Part shown: positions 1 through 6,298 of the stretch, one piece after another
How the letters are laid out: each line of letters opens with the position of its first letter
Position numbering within the stretch: the first letter of the stretch is position 1
NCBI GenBank assembly: GCA_018064385.1
Contig: JAGHVI010000196.1
Location: 1 to 6,320, forward strand
Length of the DNA stretch: 6,320 nucleotides
Direction: 5' to 3'
Source of the DNA: Candidatus Minthenecus merdequi
GTDB taxonomy: Bacteria > Bacteroidota > Bacteroidia > Bacteroidales > Paludibacteraceae
Position numbers and translations under genes: made by a program
Notes under the pieces: model-generated
What the model was told of the DNA's origin: nothing
Databases searched by the model: none
The model's input: only the letters and a program-made list of their open reading frames with translations

Positions 1-758
1 CTTGCCGTTTCTTCTTCTGTATAATCGTTGTCTCGCCTCCCCCGCTGAAAATGAAAATCAGCCATTTCTGGACCTCTTTCTTTTCTACTGCCTCGCACGA
101 AGATATTACGACCTCGCATAATCTGCTTGTGAACCAGAGCATAAACAAGACCAAAAAACACTCCACCAAGATGAGCTATGTCGCCAGCTGCATTATCACC
201 TGTCACTCCAAAAAAACTGACAAAAATCAATGGTATGGTAACATATTTTAAGGGAACTCTGAAAACATAGAAAAGCCGCAACTTGTAAGACGGCTTAGCT
301 ACGGTTACAGCTGTTGCTATGGCAAGAACTGATGCTGATGCACCAAGCAAATATGCAAAATTAAAATGTTGCACAAAATATGGTATTGTGTTGAATGCTA
401 ATAGAAAAGTAGCCCCACCTACTACTCCTCCAAAAAGATATAGCATCAGTATTTGTCGTGATGAAAAATATTCTTCAGCAGCATAACCCAGCCAAAGAAG
501 TATCAGCATATTAAATAATATATGGAGAAATCCTGTATGAATAAAACAGTATGTAATTATTGACCAGGGAACATAACTGAATTGTTCAAAACTTGACGGA
601 ATTTCAAGCAGAATCAACAGCGAGTTGATGTCAATGTTGAAAAGCATTAGAATGATGCGAAGCACTAAGAACACCAACCATATAGTAACGTTGAACGCTA
701 CCAGATATGCCACCATGCTCTTCGACTTCAACTTGAATTTAAAATTGTCAATAAACAT
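1..758 (-). CDS. Rhomboid-family intramembrane serine protease, C-terminus cut by the window edge
   Basis: The minus strand is open from ATG at 758 to base 1, giving 252 residues with no stop, so the C-terminal end lies outside the window. Hallmarks of an active rhomboid are visible: the TM2 HxxxN motif (H79, N83), the nucleophile motif GASA with Ser141 opening TM4, and the catalytic His196 in AHLGG of TM6. Hydrophobic segments lie at about 16-41, 73-92, 101-122, 135-155, 170-186 and 194-211, the six-helix core. After TM6 a basic then acidic hydrophilic tail (from about 212) runs to the edge. By family knowledge the enzyme cleaves transmembrane substrates inside the cytoplasmic membrane; its substrate is unknown. 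It starts 3 nt after the stop of the upstream rhomboid, so the two are almost certainly co-transcribed and probably translationally coupled. The GASA motif, with Ala where Gly is usual, is a tolerated variant. Confidence 0.93.
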   Translation of the reverse strand, partial: MFIDNFKFKLKSKSMVAYLVAFNVTIWLVFLVLRIILMLFNIDINSLLILLEIPSSFEQFSYVPWSIITYCFIHTGFLHILFNMLILLWLGYAAEEYFSSRQILMLYLFGGVVGGATFLLAFNTIPYFVQHFNFAYLLGASASVLAIATAVTVAKPSYKLRLFYVFRVPLKYVTIPLIFVSFFGVTGDNAAGDIAHLGGVFFGLVYALVHKQIMRGRNIFVRGSRKERGPEMADFHFQRGRRDNDYTEEETA

Positions 759-761
759 TGG

Positions 762-1508
762 TCAATATAGCTTGCCTTGTTTCTTCCAAATAATTAACAA
801 TATAGCACCAAAAAGCATTCCTCCAAGATGCGCAAAGTGGGCAATGCCATCACCAACACCCGAAACACCCGAGACAAGTTCAATTATTGCATAAATAGTA
901 ACAAATACTCTTGCAGGAATAGGTATAGGAATCAAAAACAAAAAGAGACTCGCCTGCGGAAATAGCCACCCAAAAGCAAGAAGTACACCGAATAACGCAC
1001 CTGAAGCTCCAACTGTCACCAAATGGTCAAGTATTTGACCTCGAAGTCTGAGCAAGTCAGTCACTGCGGCTTGAGTTATATCACCTTCAAACAAAATATT
1101 TTGATATTTTGCAAGAGATACACCGGAACCTTCGGCTATTGCAGCGTCAAAGTCGCTAATTATAGGCTCAATATCTATCATCCAGGTAAGCTCTTGAACT
1201 ATTCCTGCCCCTATCCCAGCAAAAAAATAGAAAAAAAGGAACTTTTTTGCACCCCAGATTCCCTCAAGTGTACGCCCAAACATCCAAACTCCGAACATAT
1301 TAAAGAATATATGCCATAATGACGAGGTGTCGTGCATAAAGATATATGTCACTAATTGAAGGGGATTAAATGCATCTGATTTCCAATAATGAAGCCCCAG
1401 ATAATGGGTCACATCTATACCAAAACGCGCTGGCAAAGCTATTGAAGCAAGCCATACCAAAACTGTTATAATCAACAAATTAAGTGTTGCAGGAGGTGTC
1501 CTTCTCAT
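762..1508 (-). CDS. Rhomboid-family intramembrane serine protease (complete, long loop between TM3 and TM4)
   Basis: This 248-residue membrane protein has the complete rhomboid signature: HxxxN in TM2 (H66, N70), GASG with nucleophile Ser169 at the start of TM4, and AHFAHLGG in TM6 with catalytic His227. Hydrophobic helices are at about 10-27, 50-80, 90-107, 163-184, 187-213 and 224-242. By family knowledge it cleaves membrane-spanning substrates near the periplasmic face. The TM3-TM4 loop (about 108-160) is roughly 40 residues longer than in the adjacent paralogue and is rich in acidic residues; in the GlpG topology it would face the periplasm near the active site. The N-terminal MRRTPP is short and basic, as expected for an N-in first helix. 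The start at 1508 is favoured because it leads directly into TM1 and lies about 60 nt downstream of a good promoter. There is no clear Shine-Dalgarno sequence, usual for Bacteroidota. The substrate cannot be inferred. Confidence 0.95.
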   Translation of the reverse strand: MRRTPPATLNLLIITVLVWLASIALPARFGIDVTHYLGLHYWKSDAFNPLQLVTYIFMHDTSSLWHIFFNMFGVWMFGRTLEGIWGAKKFLFFYFFAGIGAGIVQELTWMIDIEPIISDFDAAIAEGSGVSLAKYQNILFEGDITQAAVTDLLRLRGQILDHLVTVGASGALFGVLLAFGWLFPQASLFLFLIPIPIPARVFVTIYAIIELVSGVSGVGDGIAHFAHLGGMLFGAILLIIWKKQGKLY

Positions 1509-1546
1509 AATAAAACAGTCATTTTTGTGTAGGGTAAAATTGTTTG

Positions 1547-1560
1547 ATTTGATATCAAAT
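1547..1560. promoter_or_regulatory. Perfect 14-bp palindrome, candidate operator in the rhomboid leader
   Basis: ATTTGATATCAAAT reads identically on both strands. It begins only a few bases downstream of the expected transcription start of the rhomboid operon (about 1563-1567). That position suits a repressor-binding site, but no regulator gene is present in the window. AT-rich palindromes can arise by chance, so the role is inferred. Confidence 0.35.
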
Positions 1561-1570
1561 AAACAGATTG

Positions 1571-1601
1571 CAAAGGTACAAAAAATTTACCAAAAAAACA
1601 A
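1571..1601 (-). promoter_or_regulatory. Bacteroidota-type promoter for the rhomboid pair
   Basis: On the minus strand TACCTTTG (1578-1571) matches the -7 consensus TAnnTTTG of the Bacteroidota primary sigma factor. A TTG lies at 1601-1599, giving a 20-base spacer. The predicted leader is about 55-60 nt before the rhomboid start at 1508. It faces away from the HU promoter. Confidence 0.8.
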
Positions 1602-1648
1602 GAAAAAAATGGTAGTAAAAATTTTTTTATACTTTTTCACTGATTTAC

Positions 1649-1679
1649 TTGCACATATAAAAAATTTGTCATACCTTTG
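1649..1679 (+). promoter_or_regulatory. Bacteroidota-type promoter for the HU gene
   Basis: The -7 element TACCTTTG is at 1672-1679 and a TTG is at 1649-1651, again with a 20-base spacer. The predicted start is about 50 nt before the HU ATG. A small inverted repeat (ACCAA at 1684-1688, TTGGT at 1691-1695) overlaps the expected transcription start. Runs of A and T lie directly upstream. Confidence 0.82.
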
Positions 1680-1734
1680 CAAAACCAAAGTTGGTAAAAT
1701 CTTATCGGTTATAAACAAATAAAAAACTACTACT

Positions 1735-2007
1735 ATGAACAAAACTGAATTAATCTCTGCAATTGCAGAAAAAGCAGAATTGACTAAGGTTGATGCTAAA
1801 CGTGCATTAAATGCAATGATTGAAACAATTGGCGAACAAATGGCTAAAGACGAAGCCGTATCAGTACTTGGATTCGGCACCTTCGCCGTAGTAGAACGCC
1901 CTGAGCGTCAAGGTTTGAACCCTGCAACTAAACAGAAAATCACAATCCCTGCTCGCAAAGCCGTTCGTTTCAAAGTCGGTGCTGGTCTCAACGAAAAAGT
2001 TAAATAA
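1735..2007 (+). CDS. HU-family histone-like DNA-binding protein
   Basis: The 90-residue product has the normal length and layout of HU/IHF proteins: an N-terminal helical dimerisation region (about 1-40), then the signature GFGTFAVVERPERQG (46-60), then a beta-arm with N62-P63 at its tip. Pro63 matches the proline that intercalates between base pairs in HU. The protein dimerises, bends and compacts DNA in the nucleoid. The residue before N62-P63 is Leu61, where many HU proteins have Arg (RNP), a mild departure that may reduce arm-DNA contacts. The start is fixed by the typical MNKTELI opening, about 50 nt after a strong promoter; no Shine-Dalgarno sequence is evident. The gene is monocistronic: it has its own promoter and a strong terminator 21 nt after the stop. 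It could be named hup, but the HU and IHF paralogues of this phylum cannot be told apart safely here, so no symbol is given. Confidence 0.95.
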   Translation: MNKTELISAIAEKAELTKVDAKRALNAMIETIGEQMAKDEAVSVLGFGTFAVVERPERQGLNPATKQKITIPARKAVRFKVGAGLNEKVK

Positions 2008-2028
2008 TTTAACGACTTTCAATGATAT

Positions 2029-2058
2029 AGCCTTGACCATTAGGTCAAGGCTTTTTTT
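2029..2058 (+). terminator. Rho-independent terminator of the HU gene
   Basis: A 10-bp perfect stem (AGCCTTGACC at 2029-2038 with GGTCAAGGCT at 2043-2052) closes a 4-base loop ATTA and runs into seven T residues (2052-2058). It lies 21 nt past the HU stop and separates HU transcription from the next operon. Confidence 0.93.
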
Positions 2059-2070
2059 GTGTGAAAAAAG

Positions 2071-2101
2071 TTGTGTAAACAAATTATTTTTCGTACCTTT
2101 G
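2071..2101 (+). promoter_or_regulatory. Bacteroidota-type promoter for the oxidoreductase-SDR-peptidase operon
   Basis: TTG at 2071-2073 and TACCTTTG at 2094-2101 are separated by 20 bases, the same geometry as the other two promoters. The leader before the ATG at 2172 is about 65 nt and holds no convincing riboswitch or stable hairpin. Confidence 0.82.
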
Positions 2102-2171
2102 CAACTTTGTAAGTTAAACCTATCCATAGAGTTATAAAACCGCTTCAAAGACTTAATACACAGTAGAATAA

Positions 2172-3416
2172 ATGGAATCACAATTATTCACCCCATTCAA
2201 ACTGGGACCAATCACGCTGAGAAACCGTACTATACGCTCGGCAGCATTCGAAAATATGGCTTACAACAATTCGCCATCTGATGACCTATTCAACTACCAT
2301 ACCTCTGTCGCAAAAGGTGGTATTGGTATGACAACCGTTGCTTATTGCGCTGTCTGCAAAAGCGGTGTTTCTTTTGCTGCTCAATTATATATGCGCAGAG
2401 AAATTATCCCTGAACTAAAGAAGTTGACTGACAGCATTCATAGTCACGGCGCTAAAGCCAGCATTCAGTTGGGACATTGCGGAAATATGACTCATTTCTA
2501 TACTTGCGGCTGCATGCCTGTTGGTCCTTCCTCTGGCTTCAACCTCTATTCCCCTACTCTGGTTCGTGGACTGAAAAAGAACGAGATTAAGGACATTGTC
2601 AACGCTTTTGGCGAGGCTGTAAATATGTGCCGTGAAGCAGGTTTCGATTGTGTCGAAATTCATGCTGGTCACGGCTATCTTATCTCACAATTCATTTCGC
2701 CATATACCAACCATCGTCACGATGAATATGGCGGTTCGCTCAACAATAGAATGCGTTTTATGAGAGAAGTCTTGGCTGAGGTTATGAAACAGGCAAAGGA
2801 CGATATGGCTGTCATCGTGAAAACTAATATGTTCGATGGTTTCAAAAGCGGTATGCAATTGCCTGATTGCATAACCGTGGCTAAGGAGATTGAAAAGGTT
2901 GGCGTTCACGGTATTGTCCTTTCAGCAGGTTTCGTCAGCAAAGCACCTATGCACGTAATGCGTGGCGCAATGCCTATCAAAACTTTGGCTTATTACATGC
3001 CTATGAAAACTTTCTGGTGGCTGAAGATGATGCTCTATCTCGTTGGCAGATTGATGATTCCTACTGTGCCATTCAAAGAGGCTTATTTCCTGGAAGATGC
3101 CAAAAAATTCCGTGCTGAACTGAAACTACCGCTTATCTATGTCGGCGGACTTGTACGTCGAAGCAAAATAGACGAGGTACTCAACTCTGGCTTCGAGTTG
3201 GTTCAAATGGCTCGTGTGCTTGTACACGACCCCGAGTTCGTTAACCATATCCGCGAGGCTGAAGAGAAAGGAGATATGGAATATTGCAGCGGTTGCAAAC
3301 ACTCTAACTACTGCATCGGTCGTATGTACACTTTAGAAATGAAGTGCCATCATTGTGTAGATAATTTGCCTAAAAAACTCCAAAACGAGATTGAAAAAGC
3401 CGAAAATAATGAATAA
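2172..3416 (+). CDS. Old Yellow Enzyme-type NADH:flavin oxidoreductase, single domain with C-terminal cysteine cluster
   Basis: The 414-residue protein is an FMN-binding TIM barrel of the OYE family. It opens with LFTPFKLGPITLRNRTIRSA, typical for the family. Other landmarks are Gln99 in IQLGH, the active-site pair His164/His167 with Tyr169 in HAGHGYLISQFISP, the DEYGGSLNNR segment (184-193) and the phosphate-binding VGG (324-326) with MARVLVHDP (346-354). Such enzymes reduce activated C=C bonds with NAD(P)H. The C-terminus has Cys372, 375, 381, 392 and 395, resembling the 4Fe-4S site of the 2,4-dienoyl-CoA reductase branch but with different spacing. The second FAD/NAD domain of that branch is absent. 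A hydrophobic insert at about 265-305 may touch the membrane. It is the first gene of a three-gene operon and its end overlaps the next start by 8 nt. It has no signal peptide, so it is cytoplasmic. The substrate is unknown. Confidence 0.9.
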   Translation: MESQLFTPFKLGPITLRNRTIRSAAFENMAYNNSPSDDLFNYHTSVAKGGIGMTTVAYCAVCKSGVSFAAQLYMRREIIPELKKLTDSIHSHGAKASIQLGHCGNMTHFYTCGCMPVGPSSGFNLYSPTLVRGLKKNEIKDIVNAFGEAVNMCREAGFDCVEIHAGHGYLISQFISPYTNHRHDEYGGSLNNRMRFMREVLAEVMKQAKDDMAVIVKTNMFDGFKSGMQLPDCITVAKEIEKVGVHGIVLSAGFVSKAPMHVMRGAMPIKTLAYYMPMKTFWWLKMMLYLVGRLMIPTVPFKEAYFLEDAKKFRAELKLPLIYVGGLVRRSKIDEVLNSGFELVQMARVLVHDPEFVNHIREAEEKGDMEYCSGCKHSNYCIGRMYTLEMKCHHCVDNLPKKLQNEIEKAENNE

Positions 3417-4191
3417 ATACGCATTGGTGACAGGAGCCTCGTCGGGAATTGGCCTTTGCTATGCCAAGGAACTTGCCTCGCGTGGCTATAACCTTTTTAT
3501 CATTTCAATTCAAGAAAAAGAGCTGGCTGAAACTGCCGAGATGCTGAAAACTGATTTTGGTATCCAAGTACACTCGTTGCTGAAGGACCTGACTGCCCCA
3601 GATGCAGCTGATACTCTGTTGGATTATGTGAAAGAACATTCTCTTGATGTTGAAATCGTAATCAATAATGCTGGAGTTTTCTTTTTCAACAACCTCATAG
3701 ATACACCTTGGAAAAGAGTCGAATTGATGCTTGACTTGCATATCAAAACTGTGACTCGCATGACTCAGATTTTTGGTGCTTGGATGGCTGAACGTAAACA
3801 CGGTTATATCCTAAATATGAGTTCAATGTCTGCTTGGATGGCTATGCCAGGTATCAATATTTATAACTCTACAAAGGCTTATATCCTGAATTTCTCTCGT
3901 TCAATGTGGTACGAGCTGAAACCTTACGGAGTGTCTGTGACAGCAATATGCCCGGGTGCAATTGATACTGGTCTCTATGGTCTTGCTCCTAACTTAAGAC
4001 GACTGGCTGTCAATCTGCAAGTCAGCATGCCACCCGAAAAACTTGTAAAAAAAGCCCTCAAGGCTATGTTTCGCAAAAAGAAATCAGTAGTTCCAGGATG
4101 GATTAACGGTCCTTTCGTATTCCTCTGCAAGCACATCCCTGATTGGGTTGTTTTTCTGTTAATTAAGCACATATCTAAATTTATGAAATAA
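3409..4191 (+). CDS. Short-chain dehydrogenase/reductase (classical SDR)
   Basis: The 260-residue protein is a Rossmann-fold oxidoreductase. The cofactor motif TGASSGIG is at 8-15, NNAG at 86-89, catalytic Ser139 and YxxxK (Tyr152, Lys156) follow, and PGAIDT (182-187) closes the cofactor pocket. No acidic residue follows the second strand (IISIQEKE), which leans towards NADP(H). Where classical SDRs usually carry the tetrad Asn, this protein appears to have His111 (LDLHIKTV). The C-terminal part from about 232 is hydrophobic with basic residues, as in SDRs acting on lipid-like substrates. ATG at 3409 is chosen because it places TGASSGIG at residue 8; a TTG at 3391 would add six residues and is less likely. 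The start overlaps the end of the oxidoreductase gene by 8 nt (ATGAATAA) and the stop overlaps the next start by 1 nt, implying translational coupling. It likely reduces or oxidises a carbonyl/alcohol; the substrate is not identifiable. Confidence 0.92.
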   Translation: MNKYALVTGASSGIGLCYAKELASRGYNLFIISIQEKELAETAEMLKTDFGIQVHSLLKDLTAPDAADTLLDYVKEHSLDVEIVINNAGVFFFNNLIDTPWKRVELMLDLHIKTVTRMTQIFGAWMAERKHGYILNMSSMSAWMAMPGINIYNSTKAYILNFSRSMWYELKPYGVSVTAICPGAIDTGLYGLAPNLRRLAVNLQVSMPPEKLVKKALKAMFRKKKSVVPGWINGPFVFLCKHIPDWVVFLLIKHISKFMK

Positions 4192-6236
4192 TGAAACACC
4201 TAACTCCTATCGTCCTGGCTCTGATAGCCCTTGTGGGTTGCCAACCTCTCAAAAAACAAACCTCTATGTCTAACATTTCCGAAGCTATGATTGACAGCAC
4301 TATCCAAATGCTCGTCACTCAACCTGATGTCGAAGATGCCGAATTGGCTGAGCGCGGAGTAAGGTCTGCCGCAAAATTTTGGACCAATGATGATGGAACA
4401 GAAGACGATTTCCGTTCTTTCTGTCTCGAAAATTATGTTGGTGACTCTGTTATGCGCCACAAACTTTTCTGCCGCATAGACCGTCAGATAGAAAGTTTCC
4501 GTGGACACAACGACATGGTTTACGTCGATTTTATGTTCCCTCTCCACGTTGTGGGCGACACTATATTAAACGTTGATAATATGTTCGCTGCATACGACCC
4601 AACAGCTCATTTTACTGACGATATGTTCGAAACTAAAATAGCTTTCGTCACTTTGCTGAATTTCCCATTATACTCTCTCGAAGAGAAAAATGAGTTGGGT
4701 ATGAATTGGAGTCGCGAACAATGGGCTTATGCTCGCTTGGCTGACTGGTTTGCTGCAAGAGTTCCGGCAAAACTTGGTGCTGCTTTCGTTAAATGCAATT
4801 CGGAAGCAGGCACATACATCGAAAGCTACGATATAAAAATGGGATGCCTTCGCAATAACAAAGGTGAACAAATCTTCCCTGACGGAATGTCTCTTATCTC
4901 GCACTGGAACCTCCGTGACGAACTGAAATCACAATACTCCGACTCAAGTCTTGTGGCAAGAGAGAAACAGGAGATGATTTATCAAGTTATGCTTCGCATC
5001 ATCGAACAAACTATACCCGCACGCGTCATCAATTGCGACCAATTCCTTTGGAATCCTTATACTAATAAAGTTACTGACCTCAACGGAAATAAAGTGGACA
5101 ATGAACGTGAAATGGATGTAAGATATCAGCACTTGCTCGACCAATTCCACGCTTGCAAGGCTATGGATATGTACTGCCCTGCTCACCCAACAGCAATTGC
5201 AAGAGCTTTCGACCGCGATATGGAGGTCTCTGATAAGGAGATTGAGGAAATGTTCACTGCCTATCTCAGTTCGGAAGAGGCTGCAAAGGTCATCACGTTA
5301 ATCAAAAAACGTCTCGGAAGAGACCTTCGTCCTTACGACATCTGGTATGACGGATTTAAAACACGTAGTTTGATAAATATCAACGAACTGAATGCTAAAA
5401 CAAAAAAACTCTACCCTACAAACGAAGCCTTCCATAACGATATGTGCAACATTCTTGTGAAACTTGGTTTCGACAAACAAAAGGCTAACTCTATTCAGAA
5501 TCAAGTGGAGGTTGACGCTTCTCGTAGCGCAGGTCACGCCTGGACTTCGCAGGCAAAATTCGAAAAGTCAAGACTCCGTACAAGAATACAAGCCGATGGC
5601 TTTGATTATCTCGGTTATAACATCGCTTGCCATGAGTTTGGACATAATGTCGAACAAACAATTTCTATTCAGGACGTTGATTATTACTCAATGGCAAGAA
5701 TCCCTTCTACTGCATTCACCGAAGCTCTTGCCTTCGTATTCCAAAAAAGAGACTTGCAATTGTTAGGTTATAATTCAACTGACCCTAACATCGAAGCCCT
5801 CAACACAATAGACATCTTTTGGAATGGTTTTGAAATGATGGGTGTCTCTTTACTTGACCTTTACACTTGGCGATGGATGTACGACAACCCTGACTGTACA
5901 GCCGAACAATTGAGAAATCAAGTGGTAAAAACTGCCAAAGAGCTGTGGAACAAATACTATGCACCTCACTTCGGAGTTAAGGATTCGCCTATCCTTGCCG
6001 TCTATTCTCATATGATTTCTTACCCTCTTTATTTGGCTAACTATGCTTACGGAAATCTGGTCGAAGCTCAATTGGAAGAGTATTTCAAGAACAAAGTCAT
6101 TGGTCCGGAAATTTGCAGAATATACAAAGCTGGCAGACTCACACCTAACATCTGGATGCAAAATGCAACAGGTGCTAATGTCTCTGTTGATGCCCTGCTC
6201 AAACAGACATCTGATGCTTTAAGGGTGGTTCTATAA
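4191..6236 (+). CDS. Lipoprotein zinc metallopeptidase with HEFGH motif (M3-like, family unassigned)
   Basis: The 681-residue product starts with a short lipoprotein signal (hydrophobic 4-16) ending in lipobox LVGC, with Cys17 as the lipidated residue. The residues after Cys17 (QPLKKQ) carry no acidic run, so the Bacteroidota surface-export signal is not evident and a periplasm-facing location is favoured. The zinc site is HEFGH at 481-485, with Glu482 as general base and Glu511 in STAFTEALAF as probable third ligand. That 30-residue distance resembles M3 oligopeptidases, whose length of about 680 also matches. A late aromatic segment (YPLYLANYAYG, 611-621) recalls the substrate-binding tyrosine region of M3/oligoF enzymes. 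The region from about 18 to 400 shows no motif I recognise. Eleven cysteines besides Cys17 are present, one (Cys480) directly before the zinc His. The start overlaps the SDR stop (TAATG). It could instead belong to another clan MA family. The substrate is unknown. Confidence 0.85.
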   Translation: MKHLTPIVLALIALVGCQPLKKQTSMSNISEAMIDSTIQMLVTQPDVEDAELAERGVRSAAKFWTNDDGTEDDFRSFCLENYVGDSVMRHKLFCRIDRQIESFRGHNDMVYVDFMFPLHVVGDTILNVDNMFAAYDPTAHFTDDMFETKIAFVTLLNFPLYSLEEKNELGMNWSREQWAYARLADWFAARVPAKLGAAFVKCNSEAGTYIESYDIKMGCLRNNKGEQIFPDGMSLISHWNLRDELKSQYSDSSLVAREKQEMIYQVMLRIIEQTIPARVINCDQFLWNPYTNKVTDLNGNKVDNEREMDVRYQHLLDQFHACKAMDMYCPAHPTAIARAFDRDMEVSDKEIEEMFTAYLSSEEAAKVITLIKKRLGRDLRPYDIWYDGFKTRSLININELNAKTKKLYPTNEAFHNDMCNILVKLGFDKQKANSIQNQVEVDASRSAGHAWTSQAKFEKSRLRTRIQADGFDYLGYNIACHEFGHNVEQTISIQDVDYYSMARIPSTAFTEALAFVFQKRDLQLLGYNSTDPNIEALNTIDIFWNGFEMMGVSLLDLYTWRWMYDNPDCTAEQLRNQVVKTAKELWNKYYAPHFGVKDSPILAVYSHMISYPLYLANYAYGNLVEAQLEEYFKNKVIGPEICRIYKAGRLTPNIWMQNATGANVSVDALLKQTSDALRVVL

Positions 6237-6290
6237 ATTATGTTTGTATGATATATAAGAGAATGTTCCATAATTGGACGCTTTTGAATT

Positions 6291-6298
6291 TATTTTTG
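6291..6298 (+). promoter_or_regulatory. Probable -7 element of a promoter for a gene beyond the right edge
   Basis: TATTTTTG fits TAnnTTTG and is followed by CA as in the other promoters here. No TTG stands 19-21 bases upstream (the nearest, at 6274-6276, is 14 bases away), so the call is weaker. The 84 bases after the peptidase stop otherwise hold no gene and no convincing terminator. Confidence 0.4.

Noticed and set aside
625..1319. Plus-strand ORFs of 89 and 98 residues across the rhomboid genes
   Set aside because: They are antisense to well-supported catalytic membrane proteins and have no recognisable features.
1525..1722. 65-residue plus-strand ORF in the divergent intergenic region
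   Set aside because: It covers both promoters, its composition is the Lys/Ile/Phe-rich output of A/T tracts, and the HU promoter at 1649-1679 lies inside it.
1587..1880. 97-residue minus-strand ORF overlapping the start of HU
   Set aside because: It is antisense to HU codons and extends into low-complexity intergenic DNA; no family resemblance.
2120..2129. Small hairpin CTAT-CC-ATAG in the leader of the oxidoreductase gene
   Set aside because: Four AT-rich pairs with a two-base loop would not be stable; no riboswitch-like architecture around it.
1861..2181. 106-residue minus-strand ORF over the HU end, terminator and third promoter
   Set aside because: It crosses a strong terminator and a promoter and is antisense to HU; no motif.
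3391..3408. TTG start that would extend the SDR by six residues
   Set aside because: The ATG at 3409 gives the normal SDR N-terminus and the usual ATGAATAA coupling overlap.
5464..5766. 100-residue plus-strand ORF within the peptidase gene
   Set aside because: It overlaps the HEFGH-coding region in another frame and has no signal or motif of its own.
6236..6275. Inverted repeat AATTATG / CATAATT after the peptidase gene, considered as a terminator
   Set aside because: Only 7 AT-rich pairs with a 26-base loop and no following T run.
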